Shown: in pieces, positions 8,919 to 17,790 of the stretch | Layout of the letters: every line of letters starts with the position of its first letter | How positions within the stretch are numbered: position 1 is the stretch's first letter | NCBI RefSeq assembly: GCF_023276405.1 | Contig: NZ_JALRMO010000001.1 | Location: 8,161,501 to 8,225,500, forward strand | Direction of reading: 5' to 3' | Length of the DNA stretch: 64,000 bases | Source: Paenibacillus hamazuiensis | Lineage (GTDB): Bacteria > Bacillota > Bacilli > Paenibacillales > NBRC-103111 | Program-made: the position numbers and the translations under genes | Notes under the pieces: generated by a model | The model's database searches: none | What the model saw: the letters and a program-made list of their open reading frames with translations, nothing else | What the model was told of the DNA's origin: nothing

Positions 8919-9089
8919 AGCGATTCCTCCTAAAACGTGCCTCTTTTTAATAAACAATAAGACGGGCGAATCGCGTAAAAGTTACGGAAGTCCGATTTTT
9001 TTCGTACTAACGGACCTTGGAAAATGCAGGGATAAACTTTAACGTATAGCTTGATTGTGAAAAAAAGTAAGCTTAAGGAGGAATTTATC

Positions 9090-10373
9090 GTGAGTTTATG
9101 CCGTCGTTTGAAGCTGGCGGTCATACCGCTTTTTGCGGCGCTCTTGACTGTGATTTTCGGCCTGCCGGCCGCAGCTGCGCGGGAGCCTGTGAAAGTATTC
9201 GTCGATACGACGAAAATCTCTTTTCAGGTGGAGCCGCAAATCGTGAACGGCACTACGCTGGTCCAGTTTCGGCCGCTTTTCGAAACGATGGGCATGGAAG
9301 TGAAATGGGAGGAAGCCAAGCAGCAGGTGACGGGCACGCGACCGGGCCTAACGATCGTCCTTCGCATCAACGATCCGAAAGCGACGGTGAACGGCGAGCA
9401 GGTGAACTTAAGCGAAAGCGCGCAGATCGTGGACGGCAGCACGATGGTGCCGCTGCGTTTTATCGGGGAAGCGACGGGAGCGATTGTTCATTGGGATGCG
9501 ATAACCCGCGAAATTCAGATCGTAACCGAAACTTTTCTGAAGAAGGTGGGCATGTCGAAGGAGGAGATGCAGAAGCGGCTCGCCGATTACGACGCCAAAC
9601 AGGCGAAGCAGCAAGCGGCGCAGAGCGCGCAAAATCCGCCGACCGGGGAACCGGCCGCACCCGATCCCAAGCAGAAGCCGGCCGCTGGAGCCGCTCCGGG
9701 ACAATCCAACGCCGCAGCTGACAAACCGGTCGATCTGTCGAAGCTTTCCGGCATGTATTACGGTCTTAGAGACGACTTTGGCGGGTTCGAATGCGGCGGC
9801 GCCTGCTGGGATATGTATACGTTTCTTCCCGAAAACCGCATCTTCGTCGGTCCTCCTCCGCAGGGCGGTCCGGAGACGATCGACTGCGCCCGGGACAAAT
9901 GCGGCACGTATGCGATTGCGGACGGCAAGCTGCAAATCTCCGGCGGGGAGAGCTACTCTATCGGCCTTTCCGATGATGGGGGCCTGAAGATCAACGAAGT
10001 TTACATGTCCCCGGTCGCTCCGGTGTCCGAAGGCTTTAAGCTCAAAGGAGGATATAAATATATCGGCTACAGCGGATTGATCGGCATCAATGCGTTTTCC
10101 ACGTCATGGACCGAGTACCTTAGCTTTTCCGGTGACGGCACCTTCGAAAGTACGGATTTGTCGCTTTCCTCCCTGGATGTGAAAGTTTCGCAGACCAATG
10201 CGTCCGGCTCAAAGAGCGACAAGGGGAAATATACGATCTCGGGCAACACGATCGAGCTTACGTACGGCGACGGAACTGTCGTGCGCAGCGTCTTTTTTGT
10301 TCACGATGACGACGGTTCGTCCAAAAATATTCAGATCGGGAAAAATTGCTTCTACATTCCCGATGACCATTAG
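9090..10373 (+). CDS. Secreted protein with copper-amine-oxidase N-terminal-like stalk domain
   Basis: A 427-residue protein with a Sec signal peptide ending near AAAA-RE (about residue 30). Residues about 33-150 contain two stalk-domain motifs, VNGTTLVQFRPLFETMGMEV and VDGSTMVPLRFIGEATGAIV, the standard copper-amine-oxidase N-like repeat of Paenibacillus envelope proteins. A charged KQAKQQAAQ and Pro/Ala-rich linker follows. Residues about 215-427 form a beta-rich domain I cannot place, with a Cys cluster (ECGGACWDM, DCARDKCG) that may form disulfides. The start is GTG at 9090 with AAGGAGG 8 bases upstream. The stalk domain alone is not an enzyme, so this is probably an envelope or cell-wall-associated protein of unknown role. 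Confidence 0.8.
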   Translation: MSLCRRLKLAVIPLFAALLTVIFGLPAAAAREPVKVFVDTTKISFQVEPQIVNGTTLVQFRPLFETMGMEVKWEEAKQQVTGTRPGLTIVLRINDPKATVNGEQVNLSESAQIVDGSTMVPLRFIGEATGAIVHWDAITREIQIVTETFLKKVGMSKEEMQKRLADYDAKQAKQQAAQSAQNPPTGEPAAPDPKQKPAAGAAPGQSNAAADKPVDLSKLSGMYYGLRDDFGGFECGGACWDMYTFLPENRIFVGPPPQGGPETIDCARDKCGTYAIADGKLQISGGESYSIGLSDDGGLKINEVYMSPVAPVSEGFKLKGGYKYIGYSGLIGINAFSTSWTEYLSFSGDGTFESTDLSLSSLDVKVSQTNASGSKSDKGKYTISGNTIELTYGDGTVVRSVFFVHDDDGSSKNIQIGKNCFYIPDDH

Positions 10374-10493
10374 AAAGCGCACCCGGTTCCTCGACCGGGC
10401 GGCAGAGCAAAAATGGAAAAGAAACAAGCGATCCGGGCATGTATGGAGTAGATAGACTTGCCCGGGGTGCGTTATAATGTCGGTAAGAACTGC

Positions 10494-10520
10494 GGGACCG
10501 GTATAGCTGCCGGTCCCTTC
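10494..10520 (+). terminator. Hairpin between the stalk-domain gene and the AraC gene
   Basis: GGGACCGG (10494-10501) and CCGGTCCC (10510-10517) form a perfect 8-bp stem followed by TTCGTATTTG. A TATAAT hexamer at 10473-10478 just upstream could be a -10 box for the AraC gene, in which case the hairpin lies in its leader. Confidence 0.45.
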
Positions 10521-10594
10521 GTATTTGAATTTGCTTGTTATGTTTCCGGCGTCTGCAAGCGCTGTCCGATGCAAACGGGAGGTACCTATCGTCT

Positions 10595-12919
10595 ATGAGA
10601 ACATATTTATTGCGGCTGCTCGTATTCAGCCTTATTTTGGGCGCGCTGCCTACGGTGTTTATCGGGCTTATTTCCTATTACGTGGCCACGAACGACATCG
10701 AGGAGAAAGTGTATGAAGGCAACATGCAGCTGCTGCTGCAAACCCAAATGCGGGTGGAGCAATCGCTGAAATCGCTCGAAATGTCGTCGGCGCAGCTTGC
10801 GAACTCTTCCTTGATTCAATCGGCCATGAACGAGCCATTGACAGGAGAGGATTTCGTTCAGGTGCGGGAGTTGACAACGGAGGTCGCCACCCTGCAGACG
10901 ACGGCTGTGATCAAGCAGGCTTACCTCGTTAATTTCGATAAGGATTGGGTCATCAATTTAAATATGATGAAAGCATTGAGCGAACTGAATAACAGGGACG
11001 AATTTTTCGCTTATGCATCCGCACCCGCCAATATGTTCTGGTATACGAGTCAATTAACCGCAGCGGACAATCCGCCGGACGAAGCGGATGATGGAGGGGC
11101 TTCCTCCCCTCCGGTGGAAACGGTAAGCCTGGTGCAAAAAATCCCGCTGCTTCCCAAGACGAATGCGCCGAAAGGGCTGCTCGTGGTGCAAATATCCGCG
11201 TCCGAGCTGCGAGGTTTGCTCGCTCCAAGCAACCGCCTCGGCTCCAATTATATATTGGATCAATCGGGACAAGCGTTTCTGTCGGATGCGAAGCAAAAGG
11301 CGGCTTACGGCGAAATCAACCAAACCGTATCCTCTTTAGCGGTTAATCCCAAACAAAAGGAGGGCATTTTGAGCGCCCGGGCGAACGGGAAGGAGGTAGC
11401 GGTCTTATACCGGTCCTCCGGTTACAACGGATGGACCTACGTATCGGTCGTCTCCGTCACCGACATAACGAAAGATACGGAAAAAATCGCTCTGTTCACG
11501 ATCGGAGCCTGCGCGTTTATTTTGATCGTTGTTGCGGCCATCGGTTATTTCGGCAGCAGGCGAATGTATTCGCCGATCCGCCGGCTTGTGGAGCTCACGC
11601 AAAAAATCGAAGATAAGCCGCCTCAGGGCGGACCGAAGAGGGACGAGCTGGAGTACATCAAAGAAAGCATAGAGACGCTCGCTGTCTCCAGAACCCGTAT
11701 GGAGGAGCAGATGCAGGGGCAGGCCGGGCACTTGAAGGAGTTTTTCGTATTAAAGCTGTTTACCGGACAAATTTCGGATGAAGATTTTCATGTCCGTTCC
11801 CGGCTGTACGGATTTCCGGAAAACTGGAGCAGCCTGGGGGTGCTGGCGCTGCAGATCGATAATCTGCAGGAAACGAGATATCAGGAAACCGACCGGGAGC
11901 TTCTGCTGTTTGCCATCAATAACATCGTTCAGGAGCTGCTGCCGCCGGCATCGCGGTTCAGCCCGATCATTCTCGGGCAATCCCAGGTAACCTTGCTGGC
12001 GGCGGACGAGAGCGACCTCCAAGTGCTGAAAGAGCACTTCTACCGGACGGCTGAGCTGATCAAAGAAACGGTGGAGAAATATTTGCAGCTTCAGGTCAGC
12101 ATCGGGATCAGCCGTCCGTTTAACCGCTTGTCCGACACGGTTAAGGCCTACGGGGAAAGCATGGAGGCGCTGAAATGCAGAATCAGTCTCGGATCCGATA
12201 TTATCGTGCATTACGACGATATGGAGAAAAACGAGGGGGCGGAATCCGCCGTCTATTCCCACCTCAAGCTGATGGAGGAGCAAATGATTCGGGCGCTTCA
12301 GGAGATGAAGCTGGAGCAAGCCGTGGACATCTTCCGCCAATATTTAAACGCCGTTTTACATAAAGACAGCTATGCGAACGAGCATCATATTCTTCTGGTT
12401 CAGCTGATGTCGCGTATTCTGCAGATCGTTCAGGACAAAGGGGTTTCGGTAAAAAGGATCCTGGACGGCGAAGGCGCGGTCGAGCGGCTCCTCCGGCTGC
12501 AGACCCGGGAGGAAATCGTTCTTTGGTTCCAGTCCCGGTTGTTCGCGCCGATTGTGAAAACACTTTCCGAAAAGGCCGACACTCAGTATGTCAACATTGC
12601 CGACCGGATCGTCAAAATGATTCACAGCCATTACGACAAAGAAATCTCGCTGGAATCGTGCGCTTCGTCCTTAAACTTTCATCCGGTTTATTTAAGCCGG
12701 GTCTTCAAGAAGGAGATGGGGGTTTCCTTCAGCGACTACTTGTCCGAATACAGGATGAATATGGCCAAAACCATGCTGGAGACGACGACGATGAAAATAT
12801 CGGAAATCGGCGAAAAGCTGCAGTATAAAAATATAAGCGCCTTTATCCGCACTTTCCGCAAAACGTTCGGCACAACTCCCGGCCAGTACCGGGAGATGCT
12901 GGAAAAGGGGCGGGAATAA
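10595..12919 (+). CDS. Membrane-bound AraC-family regulator (extracellular sensor, HTH_18 output)
   Basis: A 774-residue one-component regulator. Residues about 5-27 form a transmembrane helix. About 30-300 is an extracellular Cache-like sensor region, followed by a second helix at about 305-325 (IALFTIGACAFILIVVAAIG) and a HAMP-like linker. The C-terminal 100 residues are a double helix-turn-helix of AraC type (ISLESCASSLNFHPVYLSRV, then KISEIGEKLQYKNISAFIRT). The start at 10595 follows GGGAGG 12 bases upstream. Three ABC importer genes lie downstream, the standard arrangement in which the regulator senses a sugar outside the cell and activates its importer. The sugar cannot be deduced. Confidence 0.88.
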   Translation: MRTYLLRLLVFSLILGALPTVFIGLISYYVATNDIEEKVYEGNMQLLLQTQMRVEQSLKSLEMSSAQLANSSLIQSAMNEPLTGEDFVQVRELTTEVATLQTTAVIKQAYLVNFDKDWVINLNMMKALSELNNRDEFFAYASAPANMFWYTSQLTAADNPPDEADDGGASSPPVETVSLVQKIPLLPKTNAPKGLLVVQISASELRGLLAPSNRLGSNYILDQSGQAFLSDAKQKAAYGEINQTVSSLAVNPKQKEGILSARANGKEVAVLYRSSGYNGWTYVSVVSVTDITKDTEKIALFTIGACAFILIVVAAIGYFGSRRMYSPIRRLVELTQKIEDKPPQGGPKRDELEYIKESIETLAVSRTRMEEQMQGQAGHLKEFFVLKLFTGQISDEDFHVRSRLYGFPENWSSLGVLALQIDNLQETRYQETDRELLLFAINNIVQELLPPASRFSPIILGQSQVTLLAADESDLQVLKEHFYRTAELIKETVEKYLQLQVSIGISRPFNRLSDTVKAYGESMEALKCRISLGSDIIVHYDDMEKNEGAESAVYSHLKLMEEQMIRALQEMKLEQAVDIFRQYLNAVLHKDSYANEHHILLVQLMSRILQIVQDKGVSVKRILDGEGAVERLLRLQTREEIVLWFQSRLFAPIVKTLSEKADTQYVNIADRIVKMIHSHYDKEISLESCASSLNFHPVYLSRVFKKEMGVSFSDYLSEYRMNMAKTMLETTTMKISEIGEKLQYKNISAFIRTFRKTFGTTPGQYREMLEKGRE

Positions 12920-12936
12920 CGGCGGCCGGGTTTAAA

Positions 12937-12984
12937 CGGGACTATCTTCGCCGGAATCTTTCGGCGGGGGCAGTCCTGTTTTTG
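12937..12984 (+). terminator. Terminator after the AraC regulator
   Basis: CGGGACT (12937-12943) pairs with AGTCCTG (12972-12978). An inner CGCCG/CGGCG stem lies inside, and TTTTTG follows. It separates the regulator transcript from the importer genes. No well-spaced promoter pair could be assigned in 12985-13176. Confidence 0.65.
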
Positions 12985-13176
12985 CGTGGCGCTCCGAACC
13001 GTCAAAATGGTTTTACGAAGCGCATATCCAGGTTAAATGCGGGCTATGGCCGGGCTGTTTGGGCGGCAATGCCGGGAAACGCCGGGCTTATCCGAAAGAG
13101 TTATATCCAAGGTATAGCTTGACATGCCGATGTGCCGGATAATGGGGGCATCGACGGATAGGGGGTTACAAAAGAG

Positions 13177-14142
13177 ATGAAGATGGAATCGGCTCTGCCG
13201 GCAGGACGGCACGGTTCGGGCGCCCGGCAGCGCTTGGCTAACGCGCGCTTACGAAACATACTCAGGGACAAATGGCTGTATTTGATGATATTGCCGGGTG
13301 TGGCGTACTTCATTATTTTCAAATATGTACCGATGTACGGCATCGTCATGGCATTCCAGGACTACAAGCCGTATCTCGGATTTATGAACAGTCCGTGGGT
13401 AGGGTTCAAGCATTTTGAACGGTTTTTCGGAGAACCGCAGTTTTGGATGCTGTTCCGCAACACGGTGCTGCTGGCGCTGTATAATCTGGTCTTTTTCTTT
13501 CCGCTGCCGATTGTTCTCGCTTTGATGCTGAACGAGATCAGGCTCGAGCGGTTCAAACGTTTCGTGCAAACGTTGATTTACATTCCGCATTTCGTGTCGT
13601 GGGTTGTCGTCGTAGGGATATTCTATATGCTTCTGACAACGGAAAACGGGATTTTGAACGAGTTGATTTATCGAATGACCGGGGAGAAAATCGCGTTTTT
13701 GCTTGAACCGGAATGGTTCCGGACAATGATTGTCACCCAGTCCATATGGAAGGAAGTCGGATGGGGCACGATCATTTTCCTGGCCGCCTTGTCCGGAGTG
13801 GACATGCAGCTGTACGAGGCCGCCCGCATCGACGGGGCGGGGCGCTGGCGCCAGCTGTGGCACATTACGCTTCCGGCCATCCGCAGCACGATCGTCATCC
13901 TGCTCATTTTGCGGCTCGGCCATTTTCTGGACTCGGGCTTCGAGCAAATCTTCCTCATGCTGGCGCCGACGAACCGTGAGGTGGGGGAAGTTTTCGACAC
14001 GTACGTGTACGTCAAAGGCTTGACGCAAGCCCAATACAGCTACAGCGCGGCAGTGGGCTTATTCAAATCGGCGGTAGGGCTGGTACTGGTGCTTGGCGCC
14101 AATTGGCTGGCGAAGAGATTCGGACAGGAAGGCGTTTATTAA
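13177..14142 (+). CDS. ABC sugar transporter permease, LplB type
   Basis: A 321-residue inner-membrane permease with six predicted helices. The N-terminal helix block YLMILPGVAYFIIFKYVPMY is the hallmark of LplB-type components of oligosaccharide importers. The EAA loop that contacts the ATPase reads EAARIDGAGRWRQLWHITLP. It pairs with the second permease 28 bases downstream and with the lipoprotein at 15129. No ATPase is encoded nearby; such systems normally borrow a shared MsmX-type ATPase. Ribosome-binding potential is weak (GGGGG 11-15 bases upstream), and an in-frame ATG two codons later is an alternative start. Confidence 0.9.
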   Translation: MKMESALPAGRHGSGARQRLANARLRNILRDKWLYLMILPGVAYFIIFKYVPMYGIVMAFQDYKPYLGFMNSPWVGFKHFERFFGEPQFWMLFRNTVLLALYNLVFFFPLPIVLALMLNEIRLERFKRFVQTLIYIPHFVSWVVVVGIFYMLLTTENGILNELIYRMTGEKIAFLLEPEWFRTMIVTQSIWKEVGWGTIIFLAALSGVDMQLYEAARIDGAGRWRQLWHITLPAIRSTIVILLILRLGHFLDSGFEQIFLMLAPTNREVGEVFDTYVYVKGLTQAQYSYSAAVGLFKSAVGLVLVLGANWLAKRFGQEGVY

Positions 14143-14170
14143 TGGCGCAACGGGAGGGGGACTCACGAGA

Positions 14171-15043
14171 ATGATTTACGATAAAACGTTAGGCAACCGG
14201 GTGATCGACGGAGTCATTTATTTGCTGCTGGCCGTAACCGCGCTCATTTGCGTGCTTCCATTTGTGTACGTGCTGGCGGTATCTTTTACGAGCCCGACGG
14301 AAGCGGCCAAGGGCGGCATCATCCTGTTTCCGAAGGAATGGTCGCTATCCGCTTACAAATATATTTTCTCGACGGACACGCTGTTTCGAAGCATGCTCGT
14401 CTCGATATACATCACGGTGGTAGGAACGATGATCAACCTGCTGCTTACCTCTCTGATGGCCTACCCGCTGGCCAAGCAGCATTTGGAAGGGCGTCGCACC
14501 ATTTTGCTGGGCGTGTTGTTCACCATGCTGTTCAGCGGCGGATTGATCCCGACTTATTTTGTCGTCAAAAATCTGCACATGATCGATACGTTTTGGTCTC
14601 TTATGATTCCGGGCGCAATCAGCGCGTTTAACCTGATTGTCTTGAAAAATTTTTTCTCCCAAATTCCCGACGGGTTGGAGGATGCCGCCAAAATCGACGG
14701 CTGCAGCGATGTAGGGGTGTTGTTTCGCATCGTGCTTCCGCTGTCGATGCCGGCCATGGCGACGTTCGCTTTGTTTTATGCGGTGGCGCACTGGAATCAG
14801 TTTTTTAACGCGGTCCTTTACATCAACGACAATACGAAGTGGCCGATTCAGGTGCTGCTGCGCGAGATCGTCATTTTGGCGCAAAGCCGTATCGGGGATA
14901 CGAGCATCGACGAGGTCGATATTCAGCCTTTGACGATCCGCATGGCGGTGATCGTGTTCGCCACCTTGCCGATATTGATCGTGTATCCGTTTTTGCAGAA
15001 GCATTTCACCAAAGGCGTTCTTCTAGGTTCGGTCAAAGGTTAA
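14171..15043 (+). CDS. ABC sugar transporter permease, YtcP type
   Basis: A 290-residue permease of the YtcP/LplC group, partner of the LplB-type subunit. It opens with a helix at about residues 13-35, has the LFTMLFSGGLIPTYFVVKNL signature, and an EAA loop reading EDAAKIDGCSDVGVLFRIVL. It ends with the typical FTKGVLLGSVKG tail. The start at 14171 follows GGGAGGGGG; a reading from 14093 would overlap the upstream gene and lacks a ribosome binding site. It is the middle gene of the permease-permease-lipoprotein operon. Confidence 0.9.
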   Translation: MIYDKTLGNRVIDGVIYLLLAVTALICVLPFVYVLAVSFTSPTEAAKGGIILFPKEWSLSAYKYIFSTDTLFRSMLVSIYITVVGTMINLLLTSLMAYPLAKQHLEGRRTILLGVLFTMLFSGGLIPTYFVVKNLHMIDTFWSLMIPGAISAFNLIVLKNFFSQIPDGLEDAAKIDGCSDVGVLFRIVLPLSMPAMATFALFYAVAHWNQFFNAVLYINDNTKWPIQVLLREIVILAQSRIGDTSIDEVDIQPLTIRMAVIVFATLPILIVYPFLQKHFTKGVLLGSVKG

Positions 15044-15128
15044 GCGGTTGCAGTGCAATGGCAAGCTATGAATCCCGCGTGCTTGGCAAAGGGGAGGAAA
15101 TAGATCATAAAAAAATGGAGGGTTCGAC

Positions 15129-16649
15129 ATGAAAAAGAAACAGATGGCTTTGACGATGGGGACCGTCATGCTGCTTTCGTCGGTGTTATCGGCATGCAGC
15201 GGGGAAAAGACGGCGGAAGGCGGCAAGCAAGGAGCCGCGAAGGACGACAATACGCCTTACCCGATGACGATCGTGATCAACCAGGTCGGCGAGATTCCGC
15301 CCAAGGGCAACGACATGGAAAAAGCGATGGCGGAATATACCCATACGGATTTGCAGTTTCAATGGATTCCCGCCTCCAGCTACGATGAGAAAGTCAATGT
15401 GATGATCGCTTCGGGCGAGCTTCCGCAGCTGATCAAGCTCAATTACAATGCAACGGTCATCGGAGCGCTGAAGGCGGACCTGTTTTGGGAAATCGGGCCT
15501 TACTTGAAGGAATTTAAGAATTTGTCGGCGCAAAATCAGCAATTTTACGATAACATTTCCGTGAACGGGAAAATATACGGCGTTCCTTTGTTCCGCGATC
15601 TGGGCAGATCCGTCGTGCATTACCGGAAGGATTGGTTCGACCAGGCCGGGCTGCAGGTGCCGAAGACGCTGGACGACTGGTACAACGTGATCAAGACGAT
15701 GACGTCCGGCGACCCGGATAAAAACGGGAAAAACGATACTTACGGATTCATGATGGATAAAAAGTACAACGTAAACGCTGACTCTACTTTGACCCGTTTC
15801 TCGGTAAGCCAGGGCGGCCCGAACAAGTGGAAGGTGGAGAGCGACGGAAGCTTTACCCCTGAATTTGTGACCGAGCCTTTTTTCCAAACGATGAAGTTAT
15901 TCCGCAAGCTGTATGAGGAAAAGCTGATCAATCAGGACTTTGCCGTCGTCGATGTTGCGGAAATCGATAAAGTCTACGAGTCCGGGCGCGCCGCGATTCG
16001 AATTTCGGGAGGCAACGCGCAGAGCTGGCAGGATAAAATCAGCAAAGTCGTGCCGACCGCGGTCATCGATAACGCTCCGTTCGAAGGCCCGAATGGCCGA
16101 AGAGTTCCCGGGGAAAGCGGCAACAACGGATTTCTGGCCATCCCGAAAAGCAGCGTGAAGTCGGTGGACGAGATGAAAAAGGTGTTGACGTTCCTGGATA
16201 AGCTGATGGATCCGAAAATGGCGACGCTGCTCGTCAAAGGGATTGAAGGCAAGCATTGGAAGGACGATGGAGAATTTACGGTGCCGCTCGACCGCGATGC
16301 GGATGTCAAAGAAGTGAAGCCGTACCGGGATACGCTGCCGCAGCGGAACGAGAATTACAATATCGCCAAGCCGATGAAGCAGCCCGAGCTGTTCCGCAAA
16401 AACCAAAAGATCGGCAGAGAAAACGAGCAGTATATCGTCCCGAACCCGGCGCTGACGCTGGACTCCGCAACGTTCTCCGAACGGGGCAAAGATCTGGAGC
16501 AAATGATCAGCGACGCCGAAACCAAATTCATTATGGGCAAACTCGACGAGGCCGGCTGGAAGGCCGAGATCGAGAAATGGAGAAAAGCCGGCGGCGACAA
16601 GATGGCTCAGGAGTACAAGGAAGCATACGCGAAGACACAGAAAAAATAA
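15129..16649 (+). CDS. Extracellular oligosaccharide-binding lipoprotein, YtcQ/LipO type
   Basis: A 506-residue binding lipoprotein with signal peptide and lipobox LSAC (Cys23). It is longer than ordinary family-1 binding proteins, as is usual for the YtcQ/LipO group that works with LplB/YtcP permeases. A recognisable motif is DPDKNGKNDTYGFMMD, an EF-hand-like calcium loop (about residues 196-211) common in this group. GGAGGG lies 6 bases before the ATG. It is the last gene of the operon, with a strong terminator 13 bases after the stop. It supplies the substrate specificity of the importer; the sugar is not deducible. Confidence 0.88.
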   Translation: MKKKQMALTMGTVMLLSSVLSACSGEKTAEGGKQGAAKDDNTPYPMTIVINQVGEIPPKGNDMEKAMAEYTHTDLQFQWIPASSYDEKVNVMIASGELPQLIKLNYNATVIGALKADLFWEIGPYLKEFKNLSAQNQQFYDNISVNGKIYGVPLFRDLGRSVVHYRKDWFDQAGLQVPKTLDDWYNVIKTMTSGDPDKNGKNDTYGFMMDKKYNVNADSTLTRFSVSQGGPNKWKVESDGSFTPEFVTEPFFQTMKLFRKLYEEKLINQDFAVVDVAEIDKVYESGRAAIRISGGNAQSWQDKISKVVPTAVIDNAPFEGPNGRRVPGESGNNGFLAIPKSSVKSVDEMKKVLTFLDKLMDPKMATLLVKGIEGKHWKDDGEFTVPLDRDADVKEVKPYRDTLPQRNENYNIAKPMKQPELFRKNQKIGRENEQYIVPNPALTLDSATFSERGKDLEQMISDAETKFIMGKLDEAGWKAEIEKWRKAGGDKMAQEYKEAYAKTQKK

Positions 16650-16661
16650 TCGAAGGGGCTG

Positions 16662-16699
16662 CCGCCAGCGAATCTCCGCTTGGCGGTGTTCCTTTTTTT
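16662..16699 (+). terminator. Rho-independent terminator of the first sugar-importer operon
   Basis: The CCGCCAGCG and CGCTTGGCGG arms form a GC-rich stem, followed by GTTCC and seven T residues up to 16699. Confidence 0.8.
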
Positions 16700-16705
16700 G
16701 ACTCA

Positions 16706-16721
16706 TGTGATTTATTTCACA
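16706..16721. promoter_or_regulatory. CRP/FNR-like palindrome, upstream site of doxX
   Basis: TGTGATTTATTTCACA is a perfect TGTGA-N6-TCACA palindrome, the consensus of the CRP/FNR family (Fnr in Bacillus). It lies about 108 bases before the doxX start. A TATAGA at 16748-16753 could be the -10 box, which would put this site near position -46. Confidence 0.6.
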
Positions 16722-16777
16722 TACTGTTTCAAAGTTCCGTGTTACATTATAGATGTAAGGACGAAGCAAACACTAAT

Positions 16778-16795
16778 ATGTGAATAAATTCACAT
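16778..16795. promoter_or_regulatory. CRP/FNR- or Rex-like palindrome, downstream site of doxX
   Basis: ATGTGAATAAATTCACAT is a perfect 18-bp palindrome containing TGTGA-N6-TCACA. It also matches the TGTGAA-N4-TTCACA core expected for Rex. It ends directly before the doxX ribosome binding site, so a bound protein would more naturally repress than activate. Confidence 0.6.
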
Positions 16796-16813
16796 TAAAA
16801 GGAGACGATGATC

Positions 16814-17347
16814 ATGATGAAATTTCTGAGAGAGAACGTATATGCCGCCGCCGTGCTGCTGCTGCTCCGACTGTACGTAGGGTATGAATGGATAACGGCG
16901 GGTTGGCATAAGCTGACCGGCGGGTTCGACGCCACGGGATTTATTAAAAACGCCGTTACCAAGCCGATCGTCGACAAAGCGACAAACGAGCTTGTTTACC
17001 CGACCTTCACCGCATTCCTGGAGCATTTCGCCCTGCCGAACGCCAAGCTGTTTAACTTCATCATTCCGCTTGGCGAAACGCTGGTCGGGCTCGGACTGAT
17101 CCTCGGCTGCCTGACAACGGCCGCCGCCTTCTTCGGACTGCTGATGAACTTCATGTTCCTGTTCGCAGGAACCGTAAGCACGAACCCGTGGCTGATCCTG
17201 CTCGGAGGCATCCTCTTCCTGGCCGGTGCCAATGCCGGACGATTCGGCGTTGACTTCTACCTGATGCCGTACCTGCGCCGGCTGCTGCACAAAAAGAACT
17301 GGCACAACAAAAACGTCGACGGCACTCCCACCCCGGCGCACACCTAG
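16814..17347 (+). CDS. DoxX-family membrane protein
   Basis: A 177-residue protein with four hydrophobic segments (residues about 8-25, then blocks around LVGLGLILGCLTTAAAFFGL, FMFLFAGTVS and LILLGGILFLAGANAGRFGV). It matches the DoxX/DoxD family of small membrane subunits linked to quinone or thiol redox chemistry. AAAAGGAG at 16797-16804 fits the ATG at 16814; an ATG at 16808 is too close. The promoter region carries two perfect TGTGA-N6-TCACA palindromes, pointing to oxygen or redox control. The TAG stop overlaps the edge of an inserted MITE, so the original C-terminus may have been longer. Confidence 0.8.
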   Translation: MMKFLRENVYAAAVLLLLRLYVGYEWITAGWHKLTGGFDATGFIKNAVTKPIVDKATNELVYPTFTAFLEHFALPNAKLFNFIIPLGETLVGLGLILGCLTTAAAFFGLLMNFMFLFAGTVSTNPWLILLGGILFLAGANAGRFGVDFYLMPYLRRLLHKKNWHNKNVDGTPTPAHT

Positions 17348-17571
17348 GAGTCTGTCCGACGGAAGGGATTTTGTGAATTTTTATTCAATAGATGTATGGA
17401 GGGGAGGGAATTGCCTCGGAAAGTTTACGGCCGCCTTTGAAATCAAGTTGTTACATCGGACTAATATTAATAAAACAACTTGATTTCAAGAGCGGTGGAG
17501 AGGCAATCCCTTACACGGAATACACTTCATTGAATAAAAATTCACCGATCTTGCTTCGTCGGACAGACTCC
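17347..17571. mobile_element. TA-flanked MITE (225 bp) with 15-bp perfect terminal repeats
   Basis: The element begins GGAGTCTGTCCGACG and ends with its exact complement CGTCGGACAGACTCC. It is flanked on both sides by TA (17345-17346 and 17572-17573), the target duplication of IS630/mariner-type transposases. Further inward the arms share GTGAATTTTTATTCAAT and GATTGCCTC-type blocks. A central pair TTGAAATCAAGTTGTT (17437-17452) and AACAACTTGATTTCAA (17474-17489) is perfect. No transposase is encoded, so it would depend on one elsewhere. The first base of the element completes the doxX stop codon. Confidence 0.8.
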
Positions 17572-17602
17572 TAGCAGCCGCTTCAAACATACAATAATGA
17601 AA

Positions 17603-17633
17603 GGTCATGGACCGAAGGCCCATGGCTTTTTTG
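17603..17633 (+). terminator. Rho-independent terminator downstream of doxX and the MITE
   Basis: GTCATGGACC pairs with GGCCCATGGC around a GAA loop with one mismatch, followed by TTTTTTG. Confidence 0.75.
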
Positions 17634-17726
17634 TTTCCGAGGAAAACAGGAAATCATGCAAAGCAAATTGCCCAGTCAGCCAAGGAGGCCTCCCCCAAAA
17701 GCAGCATTTTTCGACGATTTCTTTCC

Positions 17727-17755
17727 TTGTATGCCCTTACAAACTGACTTACAAT
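17727..17755 (+). promoter_or_regulatory. Candidate sigma-A promoter of the second AraC regulator
   Basis: TTGTAT (17727-17732) and TACAAT (17750-17755) are separated by 17 bases, about 35 bases before the ATG at 17791. Confidence 0.45.
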
Positions 17756-17790
17756 AGAAGCAAGCGCATTGTTTTTTTGGAGGTATCGGT

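Noticed and set aside
10250-10600. Riboswitch or T-box leader upstream of the AraC gene
   Set aside because: Only one simple 8-bp hairpin is present; no conserved riboswitch core or T-box word is seen.
13110-13145. Sigma-A promoter TTGACA/GATAAT before the first permease gene
   Set aside because: The hexamers are good but separated by only 13 bases, too short for a functional promoter.
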